NCBI GenBank assembly: GCA_016869515.1
Contig: VGDZ01000028.1
Location: forward strand, 1-35,891
DNA from: Alphaproteobacteria bacterium
GTDB lineage: Bacteria > Pseudomonadota > Alphaproteobacteria > VGDZ01
Length of the DNA: 35,891 bases
Direction of reading: 5' to 3'
Shown here one piece after another: positions 8,205 to 23,443 of this stretch. The notes under the pieces are model-generated. The model saw only the letters and a list, made by a program, of their open reading frames with translations, was not told the origin of the DNA and did no database searches. How positions within the stretch are numbered: the stretch's first letter is position 1; each line of letters opens with the position of its first letter. A program made the position numbers and the translations under genes.

Positions 8205-8857
8205 ACCCGAAGCTGCTCGACCCCGAAGGGCGGCTGGACCTTGAGTTCGAACTGATCGCCGCGATCGGGCACCTGCACCGGCGCCCCGCCGGGGAAGAAA
8301 TTGGCGTAGCGGAAGCGGTTGGGCAGAAGCTGCACCGTGTCGCCGCTGACGTCGCGATAGAGGATGGTGCCGAAAAACGGCTTGTTGCCCTGCATGCGCA
8401 CGACGATGGTCTCGCCGGCGCGGTAGGTCTTGCGCTCGGTCCACAGCTTCAGCGACAGCGGCGCCTCGGCGCTTTGCAGCGCGCGCTGGACGCGCTCGGA
8501 ATTGGCGTCCTGAAGCCGGACGACGAATTCGCCCTTGACCCAGAAGCGGTAAATGCGGTCGGTGCCGAGGCCGAGATCCTTTTCCTCGAGGATGCGATAG
8601 CGCGCCGCATTCGAGGTCTCGACCACCTGGATGTCGAATTCCAGGTCCTTGACGCGGGTGAAGCTCTTGAGATGCGCGCCGATCTTCTCGGCCGCGCGCT
8701 GGATCGCCATGTTGCGCGCGGTGTCGCGCGCCCGGCCCAAGGGGGTGTCGTCGCCGACCGCCATCTGCCCATCGGCCTCGGCGATGGCGGTGCGGGACTC
8801 GGAATCGGCCCAGGCCGGCACGGCCAGCAAAAGGGCGAACAGGAGCCAGAGGCGCAT
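7979..8857 (-). CDS. Secreted DUF4384-domain protein
   Basis: A 292-residue protein with a clean Sec signal peptide, MRLWLLFALLLAVPAWADSE, cleaved after AWA. The middle part (about 30-130) resembles a flagellar-assembly or LPP20-like fold but is not assigned. The C-terminal half (about 150-235: KTYRAGETIVVRMQGNKPFF, followed by a stretch rich in Asn, Arg, Phe and Pro) matches the DUF4384 pattern, a beta-rich domain found in periplasmic or surface proteins. The ATG at 8857 is supported by GGGGGAG about 9 bases upstream. Longer in-frame extensions read through the tRNA region and are rejected. The gene stands alone downstream of rpoD and the tRNA on the same strand. Confidence 0.87.
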   Translation of the reverse strand: MRLWLLFALLLAVPAWADSESRTAIAEADGQMAVGDDTPLGRARDTARNMAIQRAAEKIGAHLKSFTRVKDLEFDIQVVETSNAARYRILEEKDLGLGTDRIYRFWVKGEFVVRLQDANSERVQRALQSAEAPLSLKLWTERKTYRAGETIVVRMQGNKPFFGTILYRDVSGDTVQLLPNRFRYANFFPGGAPVQVPDRGDQFELKVQPPFGVEQLRVYASTCPLGDIGGKEIEGGMKMVTVDQKDLGLRMRGIGVVKAAPQQAGAAPQASAAPCDRPAEFFEAVWEITTRP

Positions 8858-8953
8858 GCCGGTATTCTCCCCCAAGCCACGGGCGGCGGGCAAGCCGTTA
8901 ACGCGCCGGCCCTGCCCCCTATTCCCGGATATCGGCGCGGGAAGCGGCGCGTC

Positions 8954-9026
8954 TGGGCCCGGCAGGATTCGAACCTGCGACAACGCCGTTATGAGCGGCG
9001 CGTTCTGACCGCTGAACTACGGGCCC
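8954..9026 (-). tRNA. tRNA with CAU anticodon, probably tRNA-Ile2
   Basis: 73 bases fold into a complete cloverleaf: acceptor GGGCCCG/CGGGCCC, D stem GTTC/GAAC, anticodon stem CGCCG/CGGCG with loop CTCATAA, T arm GCAGG-TTCGAAT-CCTGC, discriminator A. CCA is not encoded (GAC follows). A CAU anticodon fits elongator Met, initiator Met or lysidine-modified Ile2. The initiator is unlikely because the 1-72 pair is a normal G-C pair. The C4-G69 and C5-G68 pairs match those used by TilS to recognise Ile2 in E. coli, so Ile2 is favoured over elongator Met. It lies 24 bases after the rpoD stop on the same strand and may be co-transcribed. Confidence 0.93.
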
Positions 9027-9050
9027 GGACGTGCGAACCGGGCGAGATTA

Positions 9051-11018
<1,968 letters not shown>

Positions 11019-11056
11019 GCGCCGCTCGCTCCCGATGGTAGCGGACCTGAGACAGC

Positions 11057-11092
11057 AAAAAGACCGGCAGGGTTTCCCCGGCCGGACCGGTC
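11057..11092 (-). terminator. Terminator or attenuator hairpin between dnaG and rpoD
   Basis: Read on the minus strand just after the dnaG stop, GACCGG (11092-11087) can pair with CCGGTC (11067-11062), followed directly by TTTTT (11061-11057). An inner CCGGC (11085-11081) can compete for part of the same 3' arm (GCCGG, 11068-11064). The T run makes it a plausible intrinsic terminator acting before rpoD, which starts 38 bases further on. It is likely partial, because rpoD must still be expressed. Confidence 0.62.
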
Positions 11093-11094
11093 GA

Positions 11095-12957
11095 CTAGGT
11101 GTTGCCGTCCTCGCCGCCGTTGCCGGCGGGGGTGAGGGCGGCCAAGCGCTCGAAATTCTGCGCCGTCGGCTCGGCCGCGAAGCGATTGCGTTCCGCTTCG
11201 AGCTCGGCCGGGCGCATCCGACGGTCGCGATAATGCGTCAGCGCATTGCCGAAGTTCTCGCGCACCGTCTCCGGCCTGGCCTCCGGCTTGATCCAGCTAT
11301 GGGTGTGCTCGACCCGCGCCTGAACCAGCCGGTCGAGCACCTCAGCCTGACCGGACGCAATGACATGGGCGTTTACGGCAGCTTTGTCAAGCGCTGTGGC
11401 GGTATCGGCGCGGCCCGCGGCAAGATCGAGCAAGGTCCTGCGGATGGCGTCTAACTCTTTGTTCTGCAAAGATAAATCCGCCAGCCTCTCGGCCGATTCG
11501 GCGATCAGGAAGGGGTGATTGATCAGGGCCAGGACCAGCGTCCGTTCCTGCGCCGCCTCGGGCGCCGGCATCTCCCGGATCGGCGCCTGCCAGGCGGTCT
11601 GAGGCGGCGGGCGCATCAGGCCGCGCGGACCCTGCCGGAAGGCCGGCCGGCGCGGCCCCATCGTCGGCCGGGCATCGAACGGCCGGCGGGCGCTGTAAAG
11701 CTCCTCGTCGACCCGCCGCCGAAACTCGTCGCCGTAGAATCGGCGGACGCCCTCGTCGCCGATCCGCCCCACCATGTCGCGCAGCCGAGCCCGCACCATG
11801 GCCTTCTGTTCGGGCGTGTCGGGCGCGCGCTCGCCGAGCGCGATTCGCCAAAGAACTTGGGACAAGGGCGTCGCCGCATCGAGACAGGCACGCATCGCCT
11901 CGGGTCCCTGGGCGCGGATCAGGCTGTCGGGATCCTGGCCCGAGGGCAGCACGGCGAAGCGCAGCGACTGACCCGGACGCAGCAGCGGCAAGGCGCGCTC
12001 GGCGGTGCGGGCCTGGGCGGCCTGGCCGGCGGCGTCGCCGTCGAGGCAGATCACCGGCTCGGGGGCGAGGCGCCAGAGTTCGACCAGATGATCCTCGGTC
12101 AGCGCAGTCCCCAGCGGCGCCACCGCGCCCTCGAACCCGGCCAGCGCCAGCGCGATCACGTCCATATAGCCTTCGGCCACGATCAGCGCCTGGCCCTTGG
12201 CCGCGGCCTCGCGGGCATGGTGCAGCTGGTAGAGGGTGCGGCTTTTCTGGAACAGCGGGGTCTCGGGCGAATTGATGTATTTGGGCTTGTCGTCGCCCAG
12301 CGCGCGGGCGCCGAAGGCCACCACCCGGCCGCGCCGGTCGGCGACCGGGAAGATCACGCGATTGCGGAAAAAGTCGAACGGCTTGTTGTCGGACTCGCGC
12401 GCGCGCCTCAGGCCGGCCTCGATCAGCAGGTCCTCGGCGAAGCCCTGCCGCACCAGCGCCGGCCCCAACGCATCGAAGGAATCGGGCGCGTAGCCGAGGC
12501 GGAATCGCGCCAACGCCTCGCGGCCAAGCCCGCGACCCGCCAGATAGTCGCGCCCGCGCTCGCCGGCCTGGGTCGCAAGCTGGGCCACGAACCAGAGCGC
12601 CGCCGCCTCCATCGCCTCGCCGATGGTCTTGCGGCGCTTTTCGCGCGCCTCGGATTCGGGATCGGGATCGGGCAGGGCCATGCCGGCCAGATCGGCCAGA
12701 TGCTTGACCGCCTCGAGAAAGGCCATGCCCTCGGCGCGGGTCAGGAAATCGAACACGTTGCCGCCGGCGCCGCAGCCGAAGCAATGGAACACGCCCTTCT
12801 GGTCGTTGACCCGGAAGGAGGGCGTCTTTTCGTTGTGGAACGGGCACAGGCCCTTCTGTTCCTTGCCGTCGCGCTGCAAGCGGACGCGCTTGCCCACCAC
12901 CTGCGTCAGCGGCACGCGGTTCTTGAGTTCCTCGAGAAAGGCGGGAGGAAAAGCCAT
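11095..12957 (-). CDS. dnaG: DNA primase
   Basis: A 620-residue primase that makes RNA primers for replication. The N-terminal zinc finger is complete (C38, H41, C59, C62: [11 protein letters not shown] and CFGCGAGG). The catalytic core contains the TOPRIM motifs [13 protein letters not shown] and [12 protein letters not shown], with their metal-binding Glu and Asp residues. The last 150 residues form the helicase-interaction domain, which is poorly conserved as usual. The ATG at 12957 gives the standard [17 protein letters not shown] opening; in-frame sequence upstream overlaps the YqeY gene and is not coding in this frame. The order yqeY-like, dnaG, rpoD suggests one macromolecular-synthesis unit. 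Confidence 0.97.
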   Translation of the reverse strand: MAFPPAFLEELKNRVPLTQVVGKRVRLQRDGKEQKGLCPFHNEKTPSFRVNDQKGVFHCFGCGAGGNVFDFLTRAEGMAFLEAVKHLADLAGMALPDPDPESEAREKRRKTIGEAMEAAALWFVAQLATQAGERGRDYLAGRGLGREALARFRLGYAPDSFDALGPALVRQGFAEDLLIEAGLRRARESDNKPFDFFRNRVIFPVADRRGRVVAFGARALGDDKPKYINSPETPLFQKSRTLYQLHHAREAAAKGQALIVAEGYMDVIALALAGFEGAVAPLGTALTEDHLVELWRLAPEPVICLDGDAAGQAAQARTAERALPLLRPGQSLRFAVLPSGQDPDSLIRAQGPEAMRACLDAATPLSQVLWRIALGERAPDTPEQKAMVRARLRDMVGRIGDEGVRRFYGDEFRRRVDEELYSARRPFDARPTMGPRRPAFRQGPRGLMRPPPQTAWQAPIREMPAPEAAQERTLVLALINHPFLIAESAERLADLSLQNKELDAIRRTLLDLAAGRADTATALDKAAVNAHVIASGQAEVLDRLVQARVEHTHSWIKPEARPETVRENFGNALTHYRDRRMRPAELEAERNRFAAEPTAQNFERLAALTPAGNGGEDGNT

Positions 12958-12992
12958 GGTCGCCGTCCTCCCCAGACGGCCGCGGTCCCAGC

Positions 12993-13463
12993 CTAGTCCT
13001 TGAGCTTGGCGCGCACCAGTTCGCCGGCGCGGGCGAAATCCATCTGGCCGGCGAACTTGACCTTGAGCGCGCCCATCACCTTGCCGGTGTCGCGCAGGCC
13101 CTTGGCGCCGACCTCGGCGATCGCCGCCGCCACCGCCGCGGCCACCGCCGCCTCGTCCATCTGGCGCGGCAGGAAGCCCTCGATGATGGCGATCTCCTCG
13201 CGCTCCTGCTCGGCCAGGTCGAGTCGGCCGCCACGCTCGTACAGCGCGATGCTGTCGCGGCGCTGGCGCACCATCGACTGCAGCAGCCGCATCACGTCCT
13301 CGTCGCCGATGCCGTCGCGGCTGCCGGTGTCGCGATGGGCGATGTCGCGATCCTTGAGCGCCGCCAGGATCAGGCGCACGGTGGCGACGCGGCGCTGTTC
13401 GCCGGATTTCATCGCCGTCTTGAGGGAATCGGAAAAGGCGGTACGCAGGGCAGAGGCGGTCAT
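12993..13463 (-). CDS. GatB/YqeY domain protein
   Basis: A 156-residue cytoplasmic protein matching the YqeY family along its length. It opens with MTASALRTAFSDSLKTAMKS, has the family patterns RVATVRLILAALKDRDI and EEIAIIEGFLPRQM, and closes with a helical GatB-tail-like part, GKVMGALKVKFAGQMD. The family shares the tRNA-binding tail domain of the amidotransferase subunit GatB; its own molecular role is poorly known. It lies 35 bases upstream of dnaG on the same strand and heads the dnaG-rpoD unit. This position is held by rpsU in enterobacteria. The 188-bp gap to carA holds the divergent promoters. Confidence 0.93.
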   Translation of the reverse strand: MTASALRTAFSDSLKTAMKSGEQRRVATVRLILAALKDRDIAHRDTGSRDGIGDEDVMRLLQSMVRQRRDSIALYERGGRLDLAEQEREEIAIIEGFLPRQMDEAAVAAAVAAAIAEVGAKGLRDTGKVMGALKVKFAGQMDFARAGELVRAKLKD

Positions 13464-13573
13464 GGAGAATCCAAGAAATACACCGACCCCTTAGCCATAG
13501 ACTCAAATCGGCGGGAAGGCAAAAAATTGTCGCAACGCTTTGATTTGGCGAAATATTTTTGTCCGAGTCGGGG

Positions 13574-13602
13574 TTGACCTCGGGCCGGTTCAAGGCTATT
13601 TC
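13574..13602 (+). promoter_or_regulatory. Candidate sigma70 promoter for carAB
   Basis: TTGACC (13574-13579) and TATTTC (13597-13602) are separated by 17 bp, the optimal sigma70 spacing. The -35 box matches five of six consensus bases and the -10 box only three. Transcription would start near 13609 and leave a leader of about 40 bases before carA. No arginine or pyrimidine control sequence was recognised in that leader. Confidence 0.42.
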
Positions 13603-13651
13603 CGCGCCCGCCAGGAGCGGGATCGGCCCGCCCGGCACCCAAGGTCCCAAG

Positions 13652-18047
<4,396 letters not shown>

Positions 18048-18071
18048 TCGGCAGTCCGAATGCGGAACGGC

Positions 18072-18102
18072 AGCGCGCCCTAGCGGCGCGCTCGGTGTTT
18101 CA
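18072..18102 (+). terminator. Possible terminator between carB and greA
   Basis: Perfect 8-base arms AGCGCGCC (18072-18079) and GGCGCGCT (18085-18092) enclose a 5-base loop and are followed by CGGTGTTTCA. The stem is strong but the T tract is poor, so termination may be partial. greA begins 25 bases after the stem, so read-through expression of greA is possible. Confidence 0.45.
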
Positions 18103-18116
18103 AGGCTGGCGCGGGA

Positions 18117-18590
18117 ATGAACAAGATTCCGATGACGGGCGAGGGTTTCTCGACCCTTGAAGCCGAGCTGAAGACCCTGAAGACGGTGGAGCGGCCCGCC
18201 ATCATCCGCGCCATCGAGGAAGCGCGCGCGCACGGCGATCTGTCCGAGAACGCCGAATACCACGCCGCCAAGGACCGCCAAGGCTGGATCGAAAGCCGGG
18301 TGCTGGAACTCGAGGACAAGCTGCGCCGGGCCGAGGTGATCGACGTCTCCAAGCTGTCGGGCAAGAAGGTGGTGTTCGGCGCCACCGTCACCGTGGCCGA
18401 CGAGGACACCGACAAGGAAGCGACTTATCAGATCGTCGGCCAGGACGAATCCGACATCGCCAAGAAGCGGCTGTCGGTAAGCTCGCCCTTGGCGCGCGCG
18501 CTGTTGGGCAAGTCGGTCGGCGACCAGGCCGTGGTCGAGGCGCCCGGCGGCTCGAAGAGCTACGAGATCCTCAAGGTGGCGTTCAAGTAG
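18117..18590 (+). CDS. greA: Transcription elongation factor GreA
   Basis: A 157-residue factor that stimulates transcript cleavage by backtracked RNA polymerase. The N-terminal coiled coil (about 5-75) ends in the conserved hairpin tip with acidic residues (GDLSENAEYHAAKDRQ). The C-terminal FKBP-like domain (about 80-157) binds polymerase (SPLARALLGKSVGDQAVVEA). Length and alignment are standard for the family. The ATG at 18117 follows a weak GCGGGA site and a 69-bp gap after carB. The carAB-greA order is one I know from alphaproteobacteria. Confidence 0.97.
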   Translation: MNKIPMTGEGFSTLEAELKTLKTVERPAIIRAIEEARAHGDLSENAEYHAAKDRQGWIESRVLELEDKLRRAEVIDVSKLSGKKVVFGATVTVADEDTDKEATYQIVGQDESDIAKKRLSVSSPLARALLGKSVGDQAVVEAPGGSKSYEILKVAFK

Positions 18591-18596
18591 CCGACG

Positions 18597-21500
18597 CTAC
18601 GCCGTCACGGCGCGGCCGCGCAGCCGCGCCATGCGCTCCGACACCATCGCCCCCAGCATCAGCAGCGACGGCGTCACGATCAGCGTCAGCACGGTGGCGA
18701 AGCTGACGCCCACCACCATGCCGGTCGCCAACTGCACCCACCACTGGATCGAAGGCGCGCCGATCGTCACTTCGCGGGCGACGAAGTCGAGGTTGATGCC
18801 GAACATCAGCGGCAACAGGCCGAGCGCGGTGGTGATCGAGGTCAGCACCACCGGCCGCAGCCGCTGGGCGCCGGTGCGCAGGATCGCCTCCTCGGCCGCC
18901 ATGCCTTCGCGCCGCAAGTGGTTGTAGGTGTCGATCAGCACGATGTTGTGGTTGACCACCACGCCGGCCAAGGCGATGACGCCGATGCCCGACATGACGA
19001 TGCCGAAGGGCTGGCCGGTGACCAGCAGGCCCAGCATCACGCCGATGGTCGACATCACCACCGCCGTCATCAGAATGAAGGCCTGCCAGAAGCTGTTGAA
19101 TTCCAGCACCAGGATGACGGCGATCAGGAACAAGGCGGCGACGAAGGCCTTGACCAGGAACTGGCCGGCGGCGCGCTGCTCCTTGTCCTGGCCGCGGAAG
19201 GCGGTCTCGATGCGCGGATCGAGCGGCCTGGTCTCGAGCCAGGCGCGCAGTTCGCGCACCTTGGCGTCGGCCAGCACGCCCGGCGCCAGGTCGGCCTTGA
19301 CCGACATCGTCCGCTTGCCGTCGATGCGGCCGATGGTGCCGACCTTGGGCATCGGTTCGCGCAGGACGAAATTGCTGATCGGCACCAGCCCGTCGCGGGT
19401 CTGGACCTTGAGGGTGTCGAACTGGCCGAGACCGCGCTCGTCGGCCGGAAAACGCACCCGGATGTCGACCTCCTCGTCGGCGTCGTCCGGCCGATAGGCG
19501 CCGACCTTGATGCCGACGGTGACCATCTGCACCAGGTTGCCGACGTCGGTGACGTTGGCGCCGAAGCGCCCGGCCTGGGTGCGGTCGACCTGAAGCTGCC
19601 ATTCGATGCCGGGCAGGGCGCGGCTGTCCTCGACGTCGATCAGTCCGGCGATGGATTCGAACTTGGCGCGCACCGCCGCCACCGCCGCCGGCAACAGCGA
19701 GGGATCGCGCGAGGAAAGCTGCAGCTGCACCGGCTTGCCGACCGGCGGGCCGGCGCGCGGGAAGCTGGTCTCGACCCGGATGCCCGAGATGTCGCGGGTG
19801 CGGGCCCGAATCTCGTCCAACAGCGCCCGCGCCTTGGGCCGGGTCTGCCAATCCGCCAATTCGAGGGTGACGACGCCGATGGCGTCCTCGGCGATGTCGG
19901 GCTTGGTCGATTGGCCGGTGCGGCTGTAAACCGAATCGAAGCCGCCGACGGTCAGCACCCGCGCTTCGACCTCGCGCACCAGCGCGTCCTTCTCGTCGAT
20001 CGACAGGTTGCCGCGGGCGTGAATGGTGACCAGCGCCTGCTTGGGCTCGACGTCGGGGAAGAATTCGACGCCGTGGCCGAAGCGGCCATAGGCCATTTGG
20101 CTGCCGACCAGGGCCGCGATCGCCAGCCCGATCACGATCAGGGGATGGCGGATGGCGACCCGCGAGAGCTTGACATAGAATCCCGAAAAGCCGCGCAGAT
20201 CGGCCAGATCGCCGTGTTCGGCCGCGGCCAGTTGGCGGGCCTCCTCGGCATCCTGGCGCGCGGGCTTGCCGAAGATCGCGCCCAGCACGGGCGTGAATAC
20301 CATTGCCACCAGGAACGACGCCGCCAGCGTCGCCACCAGCGTTATCGGCAGGAACTTCATGAACTGCCCGACCACGCCCGGCCAGAACATCAGCGGCAGG
20401 AACACCGCCACCGTCACCGCGGTCGCGGCCAGCACCGGGATCGCCATGCGCTTGGCGGCCTCGCGATAGGCCTCGGCCCGCGGCACGCCCTGGCCCATGC
20501 GGCGATCGGCGAACTCGACCACGACGATGGCGCCGTCGACCAGCATGCCGACCGCCAGGATCAGCGAAAACAGCACGACGATGTTGACCGTCAGCCCCAT
20601 CACCGACAGCGTCAGGATGCCGATCAGGAACGACGCCGGTACGGCGATGCCGACCAGCAGGCCCGAACGCAGGCCCAGCGTGCCCAGCACCACCACCATC
20701 ACCAGCAGCACCGCCGCCAGCACGGCGTTCTGCAGGTCGGTCAGCATGATGCGGATGTCGGTCGACTTGTCCTGGCTGAAGGCGACCTTGACGCCGGTCG
20801 GCCAGTGCCGGCTTTCGGCCGCGACCAGCTCGCGCACGGCGCGGTTGGTGTCGATGACGTTTTGGCCCAACCGCTTCTTGATTTCCAGCGCGATCGCCGG
20901 CCGTCCGTCCAGCCGGGCATAGGACTCGGCGTCCTTGTAGGTGCGGCGGATCGAGGCGACGTCGGCCAGCGTCACCACGGCGTCGCCCTTGACCGCCACC
21001 GGCAAGCTGAAGACGTCCTTGGCGGTCTCGAACAGGCCCGGCACCTTGACCGCGAAGCGGCCATGGCCGGTATCCAGCGAGCCCGCCGGGACGAGGCGGT
21101 TGTTGAGAGTGACGGCGCGGATCAGCTGTTCCTGGCTGATGGCGTAGCTTTCGAGCCGCAGCGGATCGACCACCACTTCCAGCAGTTCGGTGCGGTTGCC
21201 GGCGATCTCGGCTTCCAGCACGCTGGGCAGCGCCTCGAGCTTTTCCTTCAATCGCCGCGCCAGCGCCAGCAGGGTACGATTCGGCACCTCGCCCGACAGC
21301 GTCACCACCAGCACCGGGAACAGGCCGACATTGACCTCTTTGACCGTCGGGTCCTTGGTGTCGCTGGGCAGGTCGCGCTTGGCCTCGTCGACCTTGCGGC
21401 GGACGTCGGACAGCGCCTTGGCGACGTCGAACCCGGCCTCGAATTCGAGCAGGATCTGGGCGCGGCTTTCGTAGGCGGTCGAACGGGTCTCCTTGACCCC

Positions 21501-21731
21501 CTCGACGGTGCGCACCAGCTTCTCGACCGGCCGGATCAGCAGCCGCTCGCCGTCCTCGGGGCTGATGCCGTCGTGTTGGAGGGTGACGATGATCAGCGGA
21601 ATCTTGACGTCGGGGTCGGATTCCTTGGGGATGGTGACGTAGGCGACGATGCCGCCCAGGAACAACAGCGCCAGCGCCAGCAGCGTGACCCGATTGCGAT
21701 CCAGCGCCGCGTCGATCAGTCCGGACATCAT
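18597..21731 (-). CDS. RND efflux permease
   Basis: A 1044-residue inner-membrane proton-driven efflux pump of the AcrB-like superfamily. It has the internal repeat of two six-helix halves, each with a large periplasmic loop. TM4 carries GMLVDGAIVVVEF: one transport aspartate is present, while the second of the AcrB D-D pair is glycine, as in some other RND branches. The second half has GVVVNHNIVLIDTYNHL in the expected place. The first ATG (21731) overlaps the stop of the adaptor gene as ATGA; a second ATG follows directly. The substrate is unknown. No outer-membrane channel gene lies beside it, so it may use a shared TolC-like channel. Its stop is 6 bases from that of greA. Confidence 0.95.
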   Translation of the reverse strand: MMSGLIDAALDRNRVTLLALALLFLGGIVAYVTIPKESDPDVKIPLIIVTLQHDGISPEDGERLLIRPVEKLVRTVEGVKETRSTAYESRAQILLEFEAGFDVAKALSDVRRKVDEAKRDLPSDTKDPTVKEVNVGLFPVLVVTLSGEVPNRTLLALARRLKEKLEALPSVLEAEIAGNRTELLEVVVDPLRLESYAISQEQLIRAVTLNNRLVPAGSLDTGHGRFAVKVPGLFETAKDVFSLPVAVKGDAVVTLADVASIRRTYKDAESYARLDGRPAIALEIKKRLGQNVIDTNRAVRELVAAESRHWPTGVKVAFSQDKSTDIRIMLTDLQNAVLAAVLLVMVVVLGTLGLRSGLLVGIAVPASFLIGILTLSVMGLTVNIVVLFSLILAVGMLVDGAIVVVEFADRRMGQGVPRAEAYREAAKRMAIPVLAATAVTVAVFLPLMFWPGVVGQFMKFLPITLVATLAASFLVAMVFTPVLGAIFGKPARQDAEEARQLAAAEHGDLADLRGFSGFYVKLSRVAIRHPLIVIGLAIAALVGSQMAYGRFGHGVEFFPDVEPKQALVTIHARGNLSIDEKDALVREVEARVLTVGGFDSVYSRTGQSTKPDIAEDAIGVVTLELADWQTRPKARALLDEIRARTRDISGIRVETSFPRAGPPVGKPVQLQLSSRDPSLLPAAVAAVRAKFESIAGLIDVEDSRALPGIEWQLQVDRTQAGRFGANVTDVGNLVQMVTVGIKVGAYRPDDADEEVDIRVRFPADERGLGQFDTLKVQTRDGLVPISNFVLREPMPKVGTIGRIDGKRTMSVKADLAPGVLADAKVRELRAWLETRPLDPRIETAFRGQDKEQRAAGQFLVKAFVAALFLIAVILVLEFNSFWQAFILMTAVVMSTIGVMLGLLVTGQPFGIVMSGIGVIALAGVVVNHNIVLIDTYNHLRREGMAAEEAILRTGAQRLRPVVLTSITTALGLLPLMFGINLDFVAREVTIGAPSIQWWVQLATGMVVGVSFATVLTLIVTPSLLMLGAMVSERMARLRGRAVTA

Positions 21732-22813
21732 GACGACACCGCGTTTTCGACCACCACCGCCACCTGTTCGCCGTCCTTGACGAATTCCTGGCCGACCACG
21801 ATCAGGGTGATGCGTTCGGGCAGGCCGGCGAGATAGACCCCGTCGGGACGGTCGGCGACGATGCGCACCGGGTGGAAGGACACCCGGCCGCCGCCGTCGA
21901 CCAGCCGCACGCCGATCGCGCCGGCCTCGTTCAGCGCCAGCACCGCCGGGCTGACCAGATGCGCCTTGGTCCGCTCGACCGGCAGCCGCAGATCGGCGGT
22001 GACGCCGTCGCGCAGGCGGCCGTCCCGGTTCGGCACCTCGAGCTCGACCCGGAAGGTGCGGGTCTCGGGATTGGCGGCGGTGCCGAGGAAGCGGATGCGA
22101 CCCTCGACCGCATCGCCCGAGGCCAGCTTGGCCGCGCCGGGCGCGCCAACCTTGAGCGCGCCGATCTCGCGCTCGGACACCTGGCCGATGACCAGGAAGG
22201 GATCGAGATCGATCACGGTCGCGATCGGGCCGCCGACGCCGACGAAATGGCCGATCTCGGCCGGCAGCGCCTCGATCACGCCCTCGAACGGCGCCCGGAT
22301 CACGGTCTTTTCCAGATCGAGCGTGATGCGCGCCACCGCCGCCTGGGCGGCCTCCAGCTCGGCCTTGGACTGCATCACCTTGGTCTCGGGGCGGAAGCCG
22401 CGCTCGAACAGCTGCTTGTTCTGCTCGAATTCCAGCCGCTTGGTGGCAACCATGGCGTTGGCTTCGGCCAGCTTGGCCTGACGGTCGTCCTCGGCCAAGC
22501 GCGCGATCACTTGGCCGGTCTTGACCCGGCTGCCCTTGGCGACGTTCAGCGCCACCACCCGGCCCACGGTCTCGGCCTTGACCTCGACTGCGCGCGAATA
22601 GGCGCTGCGGCCGCGCACCGTGATCTCGCGGGTGATGGCCTCGGCATCGGAGATGCGCACCCGCACCTGGGTCGGCGCGGCGGCGGGCTTGGCCGCGGTT
22701 TGCGCTTTGGCGGCGGAGGGCTCGGGCCGGGTCTCGGCGCCGATATGGCCCGACAGCACCCAACCGGTCGCGATCAGCAACACGGCCAGGGCGATGATCC
22801 AGGATTTCGACAT
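21728..22813 (-). CDS. RND periplasmic adaptor (membrane fusion protein)
   Basis: A 361-residue adaptor linking the RND permease to an outer-membrane channel. An N-terminal signal-anchor (residues 5-22) is followed by an Ala/Pro-rich linker. The lipoyl halves (VGRVVALNVAKGSRVKTGQV and VIRAPFEGVIEALPAEIGHF) flank an alpha-helical hairpin (about 115-165). Beta-barrel and membrane-proximal domains complete the HlyD-like layout. There is no lipobox cysteine, so it is probably anchored by the helix. The ATG at 22813 has GGAG about 8 bases upstream. It sits 13 bases after the PadR gene and overlaps the permease start, forming one three-gene operon. Confidence 0.94.
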   Translation of the reverse strand: MSKSWIIALAVLLIATGWVLSGHIGAETRPEPSAAKAQTAAKPAAAPTQVRVRISDAEAITREITVRGRSAYSRAVEVKAETVGRVVALNVAKGSRVKTGQVIARLAEDDRQAKLAEANAMVATKRLEFEQNKQLFERGFRPETKVMQSKAELEAAQAAVARITLDLEKTVIRAPFEGVIEALPAEIGHFVGVGGPIATVIDLDPFLVIGQVSEREIGALKVGAPGAAKLASGDAVEGRIRFLGTAANPETRTFRVELEVPNRDGRLRDGVTADLRLPVERTKAHLVSPAVLALNEAGAIGVRLVDGGGRVSFHPVRIVADRPDGVYLAGLPERITLIVVGQEFVKDGEQVAVVVENAVSS

Positions 22814-22826
22814 GGCGATCTCCGCT

Positions 22827-23387
22827 TCAATCGGCTGCGTTGCGCCCGGCCAGCACGGCCGGGGCTTCGAGCAAGTGACGGTTCTCTTCGATGTAGTCGG
22901 CGGCGGCCTTGTGCATGGCGACGCCGTAGCCGGTGACGAAGCGCATGCCCGGGGTCAGGCGCTGGGCTCCCCAGGGCACGCAATCGTTCTTGCAGGCCTC
23001 CAGCCCCTTGGCGATTTGGCGATGCAGGCGGATGTTCTCGTCGAGCCGAGCACCTAGCTGGCCGGCGGAAAGAATCTCGCTGAACAGCATCACCACCAGG
23101 AATTCGCTGCGCAGGCGGTCCTTGGCCGGAACCTGGATCAACGCCTCGGCCAGCGCCAGGCGGCCTTTCTGGGTGATGCGATAGACTTTCTTGTCGGGCC
23201 GCTTTTCTTGGCCGATGGCGGTGACGGTGACGTCGCCGTCCTTGGCCATGCGGTTCAGCGCCGGATAGATCGAGCCGAAGCCGGCATCGAAGAAATGACC
23301 CAGCGCACCTTCGACCGTCTTGCGGATTTCATAGCCCGAGCGCTCGCCGAGCGACAGCACTCCCAGGCAAAGCGTGCGTACGTCCAT
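22827..23387 (-). CDS. PadR-family transcriptional regulator
   Basis: A 186-residue repressor-type protein. The N-terminal winged helix (about 1-85) has the PadR patterns CLGVLSLGERSGYEIRKTVE and FGSIYPALNRMAKDGDVT, followed by KVYRITQKGRLAL in the wing. The C-terminal helices (about 100-186) should mediate dimerisation. It is the first gene of the efflux operon, so it probably represses its own transcript until a pump substrate binds (inference from context). The ATG at 23387 has CGGAG about 8 bases upstream. A near-consensus promoter with AT palindromes lies directly upstream. Confidence 0.94.
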   Translation of the reverse strand: MDVRTLCLGVLSLGERSGYEIRKTVEGALGHFFDAGFGSIYPALNRMAKDGDVTVTAIGQEKRPDKKVYRITQKGRLALAEALIQVPAKDRLRSEFLVVMLFSEILSAGQLGARLDENIRLHRQIAKGLEACKNDCVPWGAQRLTPGMRFVTGYGVAMHKAAADYIEENRHLLEAPAVLAGRNAAD

Positions 23388-23414
23388 GACCGGCTCCGAT
23401 CGCTGCGAGGCGGG

Positions 23415-23443
23415 CTTATAGTCAAATCAGCATATATTGTCAA
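23415..23443 (-). promoter_or_regulatory. Strong sigma70 promoter of the padR efflux operon
   Basis: On the minus strand TTGACA (23443-23438) and TATAAG (23420-23415) are separated by exactly 17 bp. The -35 is perfect and the -10 has five of six consensus bases. Transcription should begin near 23408, about 20 bases before the padR ATG. The strength of the promoter fits a gene that must be held down by a repressor. Confidence 0.75.

Noticed and set aside
8858-8983. Upstream extension of the DUF4384 protein into the tRNA region
   Set aside because: It would destroy the clear signal peptide start and translate part of a tRNA gene. The ATG at 8857 has a good ribosome site.
13559-13651. N-terminal extension of CarA by 31 residues
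   Set aside because: The extension reads through the likely promoter, has no homology-like features, and carA of standard length starts at 13652.
18060-18083. Eight-codon mini-frame (ATG to TAG) before greA, ending in a hairpin loop
   Set aside because: Considered as a leader peptide, but there is no ribosome site and no run of regulatory codons. Probably chance.
18918-21836. Open frame of about 970 codons antisense to the RND permease
   Set aside because: Composition is Gln/His/Asp/Arg-rich with no recognisable domain, and the minus-strand permease is unambiguous.
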